In this document: positions 28,160 through 36,637 of the stretch, one piece after another
Layout of the letters: every line of letters begins with the position of its first letter
Numbering within the stretch: position 1 is the stretch's first letter
Source: Salsuginibacillus kocurii DSM 18087
GTDB taxonomy: Bacteria; Bacillota; Bacilli; Bacillales; Marinococcaceae
Direction of reading: 5' to 3'
Assembly (NCBI RefSeq): GCF_000377705.1
Contig: NZ_KB898624.1
Location: 52,416 to 116,415, forward strand
Length of the DNA stretch: 64,000 nt
Position numbers and translations under genes: made by a program
The notes under the pieces: generated by a model
The model's database searches: none
What the model was told of the DNA's origin: nothing
Seen by the model: the letters and a program-made list of their open reading frames with translations, nothing else

Positions 28160-28271
28160 TCAAAGTTGTGTACAGGCCTGTGGTATGGTAATGTGTGACT
28201 GTAAACATAGGCATATAGGCTGTCAAAGGATAGCCAAAATACATATTTGCGTGTTGGAGTAGAGGTGAGCC

Positions 28272-28949
28272 ATGGAGACACTTAGTATAGCGATTGATGG
28301 TCCGGCTGGTGCAGGGAAAAGCACAGTAGCAAAAAAAGTGGCCATCCTTGAAAACTTTTTGTATATTGATACAGGGGCCATGTACCGGGCCTTGACATGG
28401 AAAGCAATTGATGAAAACGTTGACTTATCAAATGGAAAAGAACTAAAAAAGTGCCTTGAACAGATGGAATTGCAGCTTGTAGAAAAGAATGACCAGCTGC
28501 AGGTGCTTGTTGACGGCAAGGATGTTTCAGAATTGATTCGCAGTCAAAACGTCACTGACCATGTCTCTGAGGTTAGTGCTCATAAAGAAGTTCGTGAACC
28601 GATGGTTGAAAAGCAAAGAGAGCTAGCCGAAGGGAATCATGCGGTGCTCGATGGCAGAGACATAGGAAGTTATGTTCTCCCAAATGCTTCTGTGAAAATT
28701 TTCTTAACAGCTTCGGTTAATGAACGTGCCAATCGCCGCCATGTAGAAAATACTGAATTAGGAAGCCCTTCCGATTTGGAAGAAATTAAAGCATCTATTC
28801 GCAAGAGGGATGAAATGGATGCCACTCGGGAACTGGCGCCACTCATTAAAGCTGAAGACGCTATAGAGATCGATACAACGAATTTCACCTCAGATGAAGT
28901 CGTCGAACAAGTTCGGTCCCTCATTAGAAAACGGGTGATCGACTCATGA
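28272..28949 (+). CDS. cmk: Cytidylate kinase
   Basis: 225 residues. It has a P-loop IDGPAGAGKSTVAKKVA at residues 7-23, the dTMP/CMP-binding DTGAMYRALTW, DGRDIGSYV and the lid region KRDEMDATRE. It phosphorylates CMP and dCMP using ATP. The start follows GAGGTGA. Its stop overlaps the plsC start (ATGA), as in many Bacillus species, so the two are translationally coupled. Confidence 0.97.
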   Translation: METLSIAIDGPAGAGKSTVAKKVAILENFLYIDTGAMYRALTWKAIDENVDLSNGKELKKCLEQMELQLVEKNDQLQVLVDGKDVSELIRSQNVTDHVSEVSAHKEVREPMVEKQRELAEGNHAVLDGRDIGSYVLPNASVKIFLTASVNERANRRHVENTELGSPSDLEEIKASIRKRDEMDATRELAPLIKAEDAIEIDTTNFTSDEVVEQVRSLIRKRVIDS

Positions 28950-29533
28950 ACTTCTATAAAATTGGCCAATTTTTATGCAGAGTGTTTTTTCGAACCGCTT
29001 TTAGGGTAAAGGTAGAAGGAGAAGAAAACATTCCTGCCACTGGACCTGTACTTGTTTGTTCCAATCACATTAGTAATATGGACCCTCCTGCGGTAGGAGC
29101 ATTTATACAACGGGAATTAAGGTTTATGGCAAAAGAAGAACTGTTCCGTTTTAAACCGCTCGGGGTGATTTTAAAATCAGTCGGTGCCTTTTCTATTAAG
29201 CGTGGAGGAGGAGACCGGCAGGCTTTAAAAGATGGCATTAAAATGCTGAAGGAAGAGCAAGCTTTAATGATTTTTCCAGAAGGAACTAGAAGCAAGACCG
29301 GAGAATTAGGAAAGGGGATGGCAGGAGCAGGCTTCTTTGCACTACGCAGTCACGCTGTGGTGGTTCCCTGTTATGTGCATGGTCCCTACCGGTTATTTCG
29401 CACTGTCCGGGTGGAGTTTGGACCTCCTATCCCTGAGAATGAACTTTACGGTGAAAAGCTGTCTTCTCAGGAGCTGACAGATATCATCATGAAGCACATA
29501 GCCATGCTTAAAGAAAACAAGACGCAAGTGTAA
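28946..29533 (+). CDS. plsC: 1-acyl-sn-glycerol-3-phosphate acyltransferase
   Basis: 195 residues with the acyltransferase signatures SNHISNMDP (catalytic His-x4-Asp) near residue 35 and FPEGTRSKTGEL near 110 (phosphate binding). It adds the second acyl chain to make phosphatidic acid at the membrane. An N-terminal amphipathic or hydrophobic segment is short. It lies between cmk and ypfD as expected; plsY and gpsA lie 5-6 kb further on, so three steps of phosphatidic acid synthesis are within 7 kb. Confidence 0.93.
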   Translation: MNFYKIGQFLCRVFFRTAFRVKVEGEENIPATGPVLVCSNHISNMDPPAVGAFIQRELRFMAKEELFRFKPLGVILKSVGAFSIKRGGGDRQALKDGIKMLKEEQALMIFPEGTRSKTGELGKGMAGAGFFALRSHAVVVPCYVHGPYRLFRTVRVEFGPPIPENELYGEKLSSQELTDIIMKHIAMLKENKTQV

Positions 29534-29555
29534 GCCTGGATGTTAAGAACTGTAT

Positions 29556-29586
29556 AAACTTTTTCTTGCTTCTGGCAAGAAGGTTT
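29556..29586 (+). promoter_or_regulatory. Leader hairpin upstream of ypfD
   Basis: AAACTTTTTCTTGC and GGCAAGAAGGTTT face each other across TTCT and can form a near-complete 12-bp stem. The hairpin is embedded between two copies of TGTATAAA (29551 and 29586). No T run follows, so it is unlikely to be a plain terminator. It lies about 45 bases before the ypfD ribosome site and could be a structural element or an mRNA-level control site. No function is known to me. Confidence 0.45.
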
Positions 29587-29638
29587 GTATAAATTTAAAA
29601 GTTTTGTTCCTTTGAGAGCAGGTAAGGAGGCAATGTCA

Positions 29639-30793
29639 ATGGTTGATGAAATGAATGAAGAAATGGCAGACATGCAAGATTTTCAAGTGGGCGATCTCGT
29701 TACAGCTACTGTAACGAAAATCGAAGAGAAACAGGCCTATGTAGATGCTGGATATAAGGTGGATGGTGTGATTCCAATCAGTGAATTATCTAGCCTGCAT
29801 GTGGAAAAAGTAAGTGATGTAATTAATGAAGGTGATGAAGTTGAATTAAAAGTTATAAAAGCAGAAGATGATGAACTTGTTCTTTCACGCCGGGGAGCGC
29901 GTGCAGATAAAGCTTGGAATGAGTTAAAAGAAAAATATGAAAACAGTGAAATTATCGAAGCAGAAGTTGCCGAAGTGGTAAAGGGCGGCCTGGTCGTTGA
30001 TCTAGGCGTAAGAGGCTTTATACCAGCTTCTTTAGTAGAAAGACACTTCGTCGAAGACTTCTCCGATTATCTTGGCCGTACACTAAGGTTAAAAGTGGTA
30101 GAACTCGACCCAGCAGAGAACAAGCTTATTCTTTCGCAGCGGGCGGTTCTTGATGAAGAAGCGAATCAAGAAAAAACTAAAGTGTTAGAAGCGCTTGAAG
30201 TAGGAGACACCGTTGAAGGAAACGTTCAACGTTTAACGGATTTTGGTGCATTTGTTGATATTGGAGGAGTGGACGGCCTGGTTCACATCTCTCAAATGGC
30301 CCACCATCGTGTGGAATCCCCAGGTGAGATCGTTAATGAAGGGGACACTGTGAATGTGAAGATATTGGCAGTTGACCCAGATAATGAACGAATTTCTTTA
30401 TCAATTAAAGATACTCTTCCGGGGCCTTGGACCACGATTGAAGGCCAAATCGAGCCTGGCGATGTTTTGGATGGACAAGTTAAACGCTTAGTTTCCTTCG
30501 GTGCATTTGTTGAAGTTGCTCCTGGGGTGGAAGGTCTTGTCCATATTTCACAAATAGCCAACCGTCACATCGGCACGCCAGATGAAGTATTGGAAGAAAA
30601 CCAGCAGGTTAAAGTAAAAGTGCTGGACATCAACCCTTCCGAACAGCGAATTTCATTAAGCATTCGTGAACTTGAAGATGAAACGAAACCGGATGCCAAA
30701 GTACAAAAAGAATACGAGGCACCTGAAGAAGATCATGGCAGTTTCTCAGTTGGAGACATGATTGGTGATCAGTTGAAAAAATATCGAGACTAA
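29639..30793 (+). CDS. ypfD: S1 RNA-binding domain protein (RpsA-like, YpfD)
   Basis: 384 residues from ATG 29639, eight bases after AAGGAGG; an ATG two codons earlier is too close. Four S1 domains start at about residues 16 (GDLVTATVTKI), 105 (IIEAEVAEVVKGG), 187 (GDTVEGNVQRLTDFGAFV) and 275 (GDVLDGQVKRLVSFGAFV), followed by an acidic tail. B. subtilis YpfD has the same four domains and length. It is homologous to ribosomal protein S1 but shorter than the six-domain proteobacterial form, and its role in translation in Bacillus is uncertain. Confidence 0.93.
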   Translation: MVDEMNEEMADMQDFQVGDLVTATVTKIEEKQAYVDAGYKVDGVIPISELSSLHVEKVSDVINEGDEVELKVIKAEDDELVLSRRGARADKAWNELKEKYENSEIIEAEVAEVVKGGLVVDLGVRGFIPASLVERHFVEDFSDYLGRTLRLKVVELDPAENKLILSQRAVLDEEANQEKTKVLEALEVGDTVEGNVQRLTDFGAFVDIGGVDGLVHISQMAHHRVESPGEIVNEGDTVNVKILAVDPDNERISLSIKDTLPGPWTTIEGQIEPGDVLDGQVKRLVSFGAFVEVAPGVEGLVHISQIANRHIGTPDEVLEENQQVKVKVLDINPSEQRISLSIRELEDETKPDAKVQKEYEAPEEDHGSFSVGDMIGDQLKKYRD

Positions 30794-30806
30794 GGCGGTA
30801 GAGAGC

Positions 30807-31871
30807 ATGAGTCGGGCTGAACGCAAACGAGCACACATTGAACATGCATTGGAAACAGGATTTGTTGGAGGCAATGGATTGGACGATGTTCAGTTTGTGC
30901 ATAATAGTCTGCCTGAAACGTCTCTTTCTCAAACGAAACTTGATACAACGATCGGCGAACTTCCTTTAAGTTCGCCGATCGTTATTAATGCAATGACAGG
31001 TGGAGGCGGACAGGAGACAAAAGAAATAAACGGGGCACTGGCAAGAGCTTGTGCTAAAACAAATACAGCGCTGGCAGTTGGTTCGCAGATGGCAGCGCTA
31101 AAAGATCCAAATGAAAAGACCACTTACGAAACTGTACGAAGCAACCATCCAAATGGCACTATTTTTGCAAACTTGGGCAATGAAGCTGACGTGGAACAAG
31201 CTAAACAAGCTGTAGAAATGATTGAAGCCGACGCCTTACAAATTCATCTTAACCCCATCCAGGAACTAGTTATGCCAGAAGGGGACCGTGATTTTACGGG
31301 TACGCTTACAAGGCTGGAACAAATAGTGACGAAAATTGAAGTTCCACTAATCGTAAAAGAGGTTGGTTTTGGCCTCTCATATGAAACAGTACGGCAGTTA
31401 CACACTATTGGTGTTCAAACTGTGGATACAGGTGGACGGGGAGGAACAAACTTTTCTAAAATCGAAAACAAACGCCGGGATAATCCCTTAGCTTTTTTTG
31501 ATAGATGGGGGCTCAGTACTGCTGTTTCACTATGTGAAGCGCTCGAAGCCATGCCAAAAGGGGATGTCATTGCTTCTGGAGGAATACGAGGTCCAGAAGA
31601 TATAGCCAAAGCCTTAGCGCTTGGAGCTAGTGCGTGCGGATTAGCGGGGCAGATGTTGCTCGTATTAAAGGAAGAAGGGGAAGACGGTGTCGTAGCTTGG
31701 ATTGAAGAGACGATTAATATTTTGAGGGTTATTATGACCGCTCTAGGGGTAAGTACAATTCAAGAATTACAGCAGGTACCTCTTGTTATACAGGGAAATA
31801 CGAAGGAGTGGTTGCTGGACCGGGAATTTTGGTCTAACAGCTATCAACGCCGCACCCGACTATCCATCTAG
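30807..31871 (+). CDS. fni: Isopentenyl-diphosphate isomerase, type 2
   Basis: 354 residues of the FMN-dependent family. It has the N-terminal RKRAHIEHAL, the flavin and substrate regions INAMTGGGG, VGSQMAALKDP, and QIHLNPIQELVMPEGDR, and the glycine-rich GGRGGTNF and ASGGIRGPEDIAKALALGA loops. It interconverts IPP and DMAPP and supplies the isoprenoid pathway that also feeds hepS/hepT downstream. Its stop codon lies inside the terminator stem. A perfect 16-bp inverted repeat lies inside the coding region near codon 50. Confidence 0.95.
   Translation: MSRAERKRAHIEHALETGFVGGNGLDDVQFVHNSLPETSLSQTKLDTTIGELPLSSPIVINAMTGGGGQETKEINGALARACAKTNTALAVGSQMAALKDPNEKTTYETVRSNHPNGTIFANLGNEADVEQAKQAVEMIEADALQIHLNPIQELVMPEGDRDFTGTLTRLEQIVTKIEVPLIVKEVGFGLSYETVRQLHTIGVQTVDTGGRGGTNFSKIENKRRDNPLAFFDRWGLSTAVSLCEALEAMPKGDVIASGGIRGPEDIAKALALGASACGLAGQMLLVLKEEGEDGVVAWIEETINILRVIMTALGVSTIQELQQVPLVIQGNTKEWLLDREFWSNSYQRRTRLSI
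30947..30983 (+). repeat. Perfect 16-bp inverted repeat inside fni
   Basis: AACGATCGGCGAACTT (30947-30962) is followed by the loop CCTTT and then AAGTTCGCCGATCGTT (30968-30983). Both arms encode the conserved segment from TTIGEL to SPIVIN of Fni, so the coding sequence and a strong hairpin coexist. No T run follows, so it is not a standard terminator. Confidence 0.9.
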
Positions 31872-31886
31872 TCGGGTTGTTTTTTA
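31854..31886 (+). terminator. Terminator of fni, overlapping its stop
   Basis: ACCCGACTA-TCCATC-TAGTCGGGT is followed by TGTTTTTT. The fni stop TAG (31869-31871) is the first three bases of the right arm. Confidence 0.85.
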
Positions 31887-31940
31887 TCTCCTTTGGCTAT
31901 AATGGGTATTACAGGAAATTGAGCCAGAGGAGGAGTAACG

Positions 31941-32555
31941 GTGCTGGAAGTCTATGGAGGCTTGTGGTTTTTTTGGTTAGTGATCACTTTTTTTTGGAGA
32001 AAAACAAAGTTACGGGTACAGGCAGCCGCTATCGTACTTATCTTAATCTCTTTAACGGACATTTTTATTACGTTTGGGGTATATTCAATTAACATGTTTT
32101 GGCTGGCAGTGGTGGCATTGAGTGCTTGCTGGCTATCAAACCATACATGGAAGAAGCGCTTGTACATCATTGTATATACGTTGACAGCTGCGATGTTATA
32201 TACGAGCTTGCACCTCATGAAATGGTATCAGCCGGTTGTTTTTTTTATTGATAAAACGTGGATTATTGCACTTGCCGTTACGCTGTTGATTAGCTATGGT
32301 TTTTCCAGTTGGGAAAATAAAGTACTGGTGGCGGGACTGGGGTTATCATGGGGAGAGTGGTTGACCCAGCTTACTCTGTTTAGATTTCAGCAGGAGTTTT
32401 TAGCAGGGAGTGAGAGTTATAAGACTATTCTTATGTTATCGTTATTTGTGTTGGCGGCTGCTTGGCTCCTCTATAAGCTTATTCGTATGCTTTATCGGAA
32501 GGTTTCAATCTCTTCTGCACATCCCCCGTTAGCAGAAAAAAAGTTCCCTTTTTAG
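31941..32555 (+). CDS. yphA: YphA-like multi-pass membrane protein
   Basis: 204 residues from GTG 31941 with AGAGGAGGAG upstream. About six hydrophobic helices run along its length (for example [42 protein letters not shown]), ending in a short basic tail. Position between fni and der matches B. subtilis yphA, whose function is unknown. Identity is by position, size and topology; the sequence has no recognised catalytic motif. Confidence 0.78.
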   Translation: MLEVYGGLWFFWLVITFFWRKTKLRVQAAAIVLILISLTDIFITFGVYSINMFWLAVVALSACWLSNHTWKKRLYIIVYTLTAAMLYTSLHLMKWYQPVVFFIDKTWIIALAVTLLISYGFSSWENKVLVAGLGLSWGEWLTQLTLFRFQQEFLAGSESYKTILMLSLFVLAAAWLLYKLIRMLYRKVSISSAHPPLAEKKFPF

Positions 32556-32649
32556 TAACTTTTTAAAAGTAAGGGTTTCGTTAGACAAGAAAGCAAGATA
32601 TAGTAACTACAGACTTGTTCGATTTAGGAAAGAAAGGTTGCGAATAAAG

Positions 32650-33963
32650 ATGACAAAGCCAACAGTTGCAATCGTTGGAAGACCTAATGTAGGAAAATCG
32701 ACGGTTTTTAACCGAATTATAGGCGAACGAATGGCTATAGTAGAAGACGTGCCTGGGGTTACCCGGGACCGCATATATGGCACGACAGAATGGCTGAACC
32801 GGGAATTTCATTTAATTGATACCGGGGGGATAGACCTCGGCGACCAACCATTACTTGAAGAAATGAGGCAACAAGCTGAGCTGGCGATTGATGAAGCAGA
32901 AGCTATACTTTTCATTGTCAATGGCAGAGAAGGACTCACAGGAGCGGATGAAGAAGTAGCTCGCATTTTATTTCGGTCAAAGAAACCAGTGGTCATTGGA
33001 GTTAACAAATTAGATAACCCTGATATGGCGAGCATGATGTATGAATTTTATTCTTTAGGTATTGGCGATCCAGTGGCCATCTCGGGTTCACATGGAATTG
33101 GTTTTGGTGATTTGCTGGATGAAATGGTGAAGCATCTTCCTGACGAAAAAGAAGATGATTATGAACCAGAAACGATCCGTCTTTCTGCTATTGGCAGGCC
33201 TAACGTAGGAAAATCTTCGCTCGTTAATGCGATTCTAGGGGAAGAACGAGTGATTGTAAGTGATATCCCCGGTACGACCAGAGATGCAGTAGATACACCT
33301 TTCAGCCGCGAGGATCAGAATTATGTGTTAATTGATACGGCTGGTATGCGAAAAAGAGGGAAAGTATACGAGAACACAGAAAAGTACAGTGTGATGCGCG
33401 CGATGAAAGCAATGGAACGTTCAGACATTGTGTTAGTTGTCATTGACGGCGAGCAAGGGATCATCGAGCAGGATAAAAAAGTAGCAGGCTACGCTCATGA
33501 TGCTGGCAGAGGGATAGTCATTGTAGTAAACAAGTGGGATGCTGTAGAAAAAGATGACCGAACGATGAAAGAATTCACCGACAAGATTCGCCAAGAGTTT
33601 CAATTTTTATCGTATGCCCCCATTATTTTTCTATCTGCTAAAACAGGCAGCCGTGTGCGCCATTTACTGCCAAAAGTCCAGCAAGTGGCAGAAAATCATG
33701 AAATGCGTGTTCCTACCCATGTCTTAAATGAAGTCATTAGTGATGCGGTAGCCATGAACCCTGCTCCTTCTGATAAAGGCAGAAAACTACGAGTTAATTA
33801 TATTACACAAGTCGCAAGTGCGCCGCCTACATTTACAGTATTCATGAATGACCCGGAATTGTTTCATTTTTCCTATGAACGCTTTTTGGAAAATAGACTT
33901 CGCGAAGCTTTTTCATTTGAAGGCACACCACTCCGGCTCTTGGCTAGAAAGAAAAGAGATTAA
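32650..33963 (+). CDS. der: Ribosome-assembly GTPase Der (EngA)
   Basis: 437 residues from ATG 32650. Two tandem Era-like GTPase domains: first P-loop GRPNVGKST at residues 10-18, with DTGG and NKLD; second P-loop GRPNVGKSS near 183, with DTAGMRKRG and NKWD. A C-terminal KH-like domain follows ([21 protein letters not shown]). Der is essential for maturation of the 50S ribosomal subunit. The upstream ribosome site is weak (GAAAGG, 13 bases away), yet the start is fixed by family homology. Confidence 0.97.
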   Translation: MTKPTVAIVGRPNVGKSTVFNRIIGERMAIVEDVPGVTRDRIYGTTEWLNREFHLIDTGGIDLGDQPLLEEMRQQAELAIDEAEAILFIVNGREGLTGADEEVARILFRSKKPVVIGVNKLDNPDMASMMYEFYSLGIGDPVAISGSHGIGFGDLLDEMVKHLPDEKEDDYEPETIRLSAIGRPNVGKSSLVNAILGEERVIVSDIPGTTRDAVDTPFSREDQNYVLIDTAGMRKRGKVYENTEKYSVMRAMKAMERSDIVLVVIDGEQGIIEQDKKVAGYAHDAGRGIVIVVNKWDAVEKDDRTMKEFTDKIRQEFQFLSYAPIIFLSAKTGSRVRHLLPKVQQVAENHEMRVPTHVLNEVISDAVAMNPAPSDKGRKLRVNYITQVASAPPTFTVFMNDPELFHFSYERFLENRLREAFSFEGTPLRLLARKKRD

Positions 33964-34086
33964 TGTGCCGGGATCTCAGATGAACCGTAGCAAAAGGTAG
34001 CATTTCTTAAGGGGAAGGAAATGCCTGTGCCGTCTTACTTGTGACGAATGGTATGATTATGTTTAAAAAAGGGGGAAGGGGACGAC

Positions 34087-34731
34087 TTGGATGTCTTACT
34101 GTCTATACTGACCGCTTATTTACTGGGGTCGGTTAGTTTTAGTTATGTGATAGCGAAAAAAGTAAAAAAGATTGATATACGCCAGCATGGGAGTGGGAAT
34201 GCCGGAGCGACCAACACCCTGAGAGTATTAGGGAAAGGGCCGGCCATTCTTGTTTTGGCTCTCGATATATTGAAAGGCATTTTTGCGGTATTCATAGCTC
34301 ATTTTTTAGAAACAATTGATGTGCTGCCTACCCTTTTTCCGGCCATTGCTACTGACGGGCTGGCTCCAGCTCTTGCAGGATTGGCGGCCATCTTAGGGCA
34401 TAACTGGCCGATTTATTATGGGTTTAAAGGTGGGAAGGGGGTAGCAACAACGGTCGGAGTGATAGCAAGTTTAATCTTTTTTCCGGCGATTTATATAGGA
34501 ATTATAGCTATTTTACTTATCATAGCTACCCGCTATGTTTCCCTTGGTTCTCTTGTGTTTGCCGTCTTTACTCCACCGCTTGTCTGGTTTACTTTAGACC
34601 ATTATAATCATCCAGAACCCTACTTTTATCTTGCATTAGCTGTGGGGATCCTTTCTGTTTACCAGCATCGGACCAATATTTCACGGCTTTGGCAAGGAAC
34701 GGAAAGCAAAATTGGAGAGAAAAAAACATAA
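34087..34731 (+). CDS. plsY: Acyl-phosphate:glycerol-3-phosphate acyltransferase
   Basis: 214 residues from a TTG start with AAGGGG seven bases before. It has five hydrophobic segments and the three PlsY loops: SGNAGATNTLRVLGKG near 38, a second loop GHNWPIYYGFKGGKGVATTVG near 105, and the C-terminal HRTNI. PlsY makes lysophosphatidic acid from acyl-phosphate and glycerol-3-phosphate. In B. subtilis it (yneS) is elsewhere; here it sits between der and gpsA, and gpsA supplies its glycerol-3-phosphate substrate, so the pair makes functional sense. Confidence 0.94.
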   Translation: MDVLLSILTAYLLGSVSFSYVIAKKVKKIDIRQHGSGNAGATNTLRVLGKGPAILVLALDILKGIFAVFIAHFLETIDVLPTLFPAIATDGLAPALAGLAAILGHNWPIYYGFKGGKGVATTVGVIASLIFFPAIYIGIIAILLIIATRYVSLGSLVFAVFTPPLVWFTLDHYNHPEPYFYLALAVGILSVYQHRTNISRLWQGTESKIGEKKT

Positions 34732-34746
34732 AGGAGGGTTAACAAC

Positions 34747-35808
34747 ATGTCTACAAAAGTTGCAGTCATAGGTGCAGGGAGTTGGGGGACAGCTCTTGCA
34801 CTAGTGTTAGCTGATAATAATTATGATGTTCGCCTGTGGTCAAGGCGAACAGAACACGCAGAAGCGATGCAGAACGACAGAGAGAACAAAGCGTATTTAG
34901 CAGGTTGTTCCTTTTCTGATAATATTGTTTCTACAGCTGACATGAGTGTGGCGTTAGCGGGCGTCGATGTTGTAGTCATTGTTGTACCAACAAAAGGTAT
35001 CCGGGAAACTGTGCGGCAAATCGATGCTGCCTTAACGACTAAGCCTTTGTTTATCCATGCTACCAAAGGGATTGAACCAGCATCTTATAAGCGAATTTCA
35101 GAAATGATTCAAGAAGAAGCCTCTTCCGCTAACTATCTTGATATTTGTGTGTTATCTGGACCGAGTCATGCTGAAGAAGTAGGTATGCGCCAGCCAACAA
35201 CGGTTACGGTCGCTGCAAATCATGCTCAATATGCGGGCATGGCCCAGAATCTATTTATGAACCAGAACTTTAGAGTCTACACGAACCCTGATTTAATTGG
35301 GGTTGAACTTGGCGGTGCTTTAAAAAATATTATTGCCCTTGGTGTAGGTGTAACAGACGGGCTCGGTTTTGGCGATAATGCAAAAGCAGCTCTTATGACA
35401 AGAGGACTAGCTGAGATTGCCAGACTTGGCGAAAAGTTAGGAGCGCAGCCGAAAACATTTTCTGGGCTGGCTGGGCTTGGTGATTTAATTGTTACGTGTA
35501 CAAGTACACATAGCCGCAATTTTCGTTGTGGGCGTATGTTAGGTAATGGAGCCAGCCTTGATAAAGTATTAGATGAAATGGGGATGGTAGTGGAAGGGGT
35601 TCGCACAACCGAAGCGGTAACAGGCATAGCCCGTGACCATGAAGTAGACATGCCAATAACGAATATGCTTGCGGACGTTTTATTTTCTGATACTTCAGCA
35701 GAAGAAGCAGTCGAAAAATTAATGGGGCGCGTGCGGAAAAATGAAGTGGAAGACCCTTCTCCTTTTTCATTTGGCCAAGTTGTGGACCAAGATTCTATCG
35801 ATTCGTAA
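34747..35808 (+). CDS. gpsA: Glycerol-3-phosphate dehydrogenase [NAD(P)+]
   Basis: 353 residues. Rossmann motif IGAGSWGTALALVLADN at residues 9-25, HATKGIE, LSGPSHAEEV, and the catalytic Lys region GVELGGALKNIIALGVGV near 192, with NAKAALMTRGLAE. It reduces dihydroxyacetone phosphate to glycerol-3-phosphate for membrane lipids. It starts 16 bases after plsY with AAGGAGGG and forms an operon with it. Confidence 0.97.
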   Translation: MSTKVAVIGAGSWGTALALVLADNNYDVRLWSRRTEHAEAMQNDRENKAYLAGCSFSDNIVSTADMSVALAGVDVVVIVVPTKGIRETVRQIDAALTTKPLFIHATKGIEPASYKRISEMIQEEASSANYLDICVLSGPSHAEEVGMRQPTTVTVAANHAQYAGMAQNLFMNQNFRVYTNPDLIGVELGGALKNIIALGVGVTDGLGFGDNAKAALMTRGLAEIARLGEKLGAQPKTFSGLAGLGDLIVTCTSTHSRNFRCGRMLGNGASLDKVLDEMGMVVEGVRTTEAVTGIARDHEVDMPITNMLADVLFSDTSAEEAVEKLMGRVRKNEVEDPSPFSFGQVVDQDSIDS

Positions 35809-35827
35809 ACTGGCGCATTGTTCATTC

Positions 35828-35854
35828 ACTCTTTCCTAGACTGTGCATATACTA
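35828..35854 (+). promoter_or_regulatory. Candidate sigma-K promoter of spoVIF-like gene
   Basis: AC at 35828-35829, 16 bases, then CATATACTA (35846-35854) matches the sigma-K pattern AC-N16/17-CATANNNTA. It lies 33 bases before the GTG start. SpoVIF is made under late mother-cell control in B. subtilis, which agrees. Confidence 0.5.
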
Positions 35855-35886
35855 CGATTGACTCTAGGGAAAAGGGAGGAATGGCT

Positions 35887-36156
35887 GTGGACCACCGCCA
35901 GGACGGTTCTTTTTTTGACCAGGTGCAGAAACAGACAAATGTAGGTCAACAAGATTTAATGCAACTTGCGCAATTGGTTGAACAAGCAGACTTAAAGGAT
36001 GAAACCTCCGTTCGCCAGTTAATTCGACAGGTTGCTCAGACAGCAAATGTGCAGGTATCTCGAGAAAAGGAAGAGCAATTGGTCAAAGCAATTGTAAACG
36101 ATGAGGTACCGATGGACTTTGCCACCTTAGGGCAATTATTTGGCAACCAAGGTTAA
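35887..36156 (+). CDS. Stage VI sporulation protein F-like
   Basis: 89 residues from GTG 35887, placed seven bases after GGGAGG; ATG 35881 abuts that site. It is soluble, with DGSFFDQVQKQTNV, a middle LMQLAQLVEQADLKDE, and the ending MDFATLGQLFGNQG. This is the SpoVIF domain layout: helices ahead of a repeated Asp/Phe ending. SpoVIF is a late coat-assembly factor in B. subtilis (yjcC). In this position B. subtilis has no such gene between gpsA and yphE. Which paralogue it is cannot be told. Confidence 0.78.
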   Translation: MDHRQDGSFFDQVQKQTNVGQQDLMQLAQLVEQADLKDETSVRQLIRQVAQTANVQVSREKEEQLVKAIVNDEVPMDFATLGQLFGNQG

Positions 36157-36190
36157 TAGCTATAAACTGAAAGCGAATTTCCAAAGAAGG

Positions 36191-36222
36191 CCGGAAAGCC
36201 AATTTAGCTTTTCGGTTTTTTC
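36191..36222 (+). terminator. Terminator after the spoVIF-like gene
   Basis: CCGGAAAGC-CAATTTA-GCTTTTCGG, followed by six T. Confidence 0.85.
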
Positions 36223-36319
36223 CTTGTTTATGACACGTCCCTCATCAGGACAAGTCATTTCTATTTTTACAAGTCTTCGTTTGTTCACTGCTCCGCCCTG
36301 TTTTCTGATTCTTAGGATG

Positions 36320-36328
36320 TGCTATAAT
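36320..36328 (+). promoter_or_regulatory. Extended -10 promoter before yphE
   Basis: TGCTATAAT (TGN plus a consensus TATAAT) lies about 25-30 bases before the start codon. No good -35 is seen. Confidence 0.55.
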
Positions 36329-36353
36329 AGTTCGCGAAGAATAGGAGGGATTT

Positions 36354-36572
36354 TTGTTGGGTTTAGATCCTCTTCAAAGTATGTGGGTATCATTTATTGG
36401 ATTAGGTTTAATGTTCGTTTCGGTTGTTCTAGCCATTATTAGTAGGGAAAAGCTAAACGGCATTTTCCGTTTTATAGGACTGGCTTTTTCTTTTATTTGC
36501 CTCTCGGTTGCTGGGATCATTGTCCTGTTAATTGTGCTGCAAGGTCCGACCGCTGAAGCATTTACCGGCTGA
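36354..36572 (+). CDS. yphE: YphE-like DUF2768 membrane protein
   Basis: 72 residues; two in-frame TTG codons (36354, 36357) follow AGGAGGG, and either could start. Two hydrophobic helices (MWVSFIGLGLMFVSVVLAII and LAFSFICLSVAGIIVLLIVL) flank a basic loop SREKLNG. The pattern and the position between gpsA and yphF match YphE of B. subtilis. Function unknown; a sporulation link is often assumed from the neighbours. Confidence 0.75.
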   Translation: MLGLDPLQSMWVSFIGLGLMFVSVVLAIISREKLNGIFRFIGLAFSFICLSVAGIIVLLIVLQGPTAEAFTG

Positions 36573-36637
36573 GTTGAATAACAGAAAAGTAATGATATGA
36601 ATAGCCAAAGCGGCTATAATGAACGGAGTGTGAAATT

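Noticed and set aside
35277..35825. Long open frame on the minus strand opposite gpsA (182 codons)
   Set aside because: Ser/Pro/Thr-rich composition typical of an antisense shadow, no ribosome site, and gpsA on the other strand is certain.
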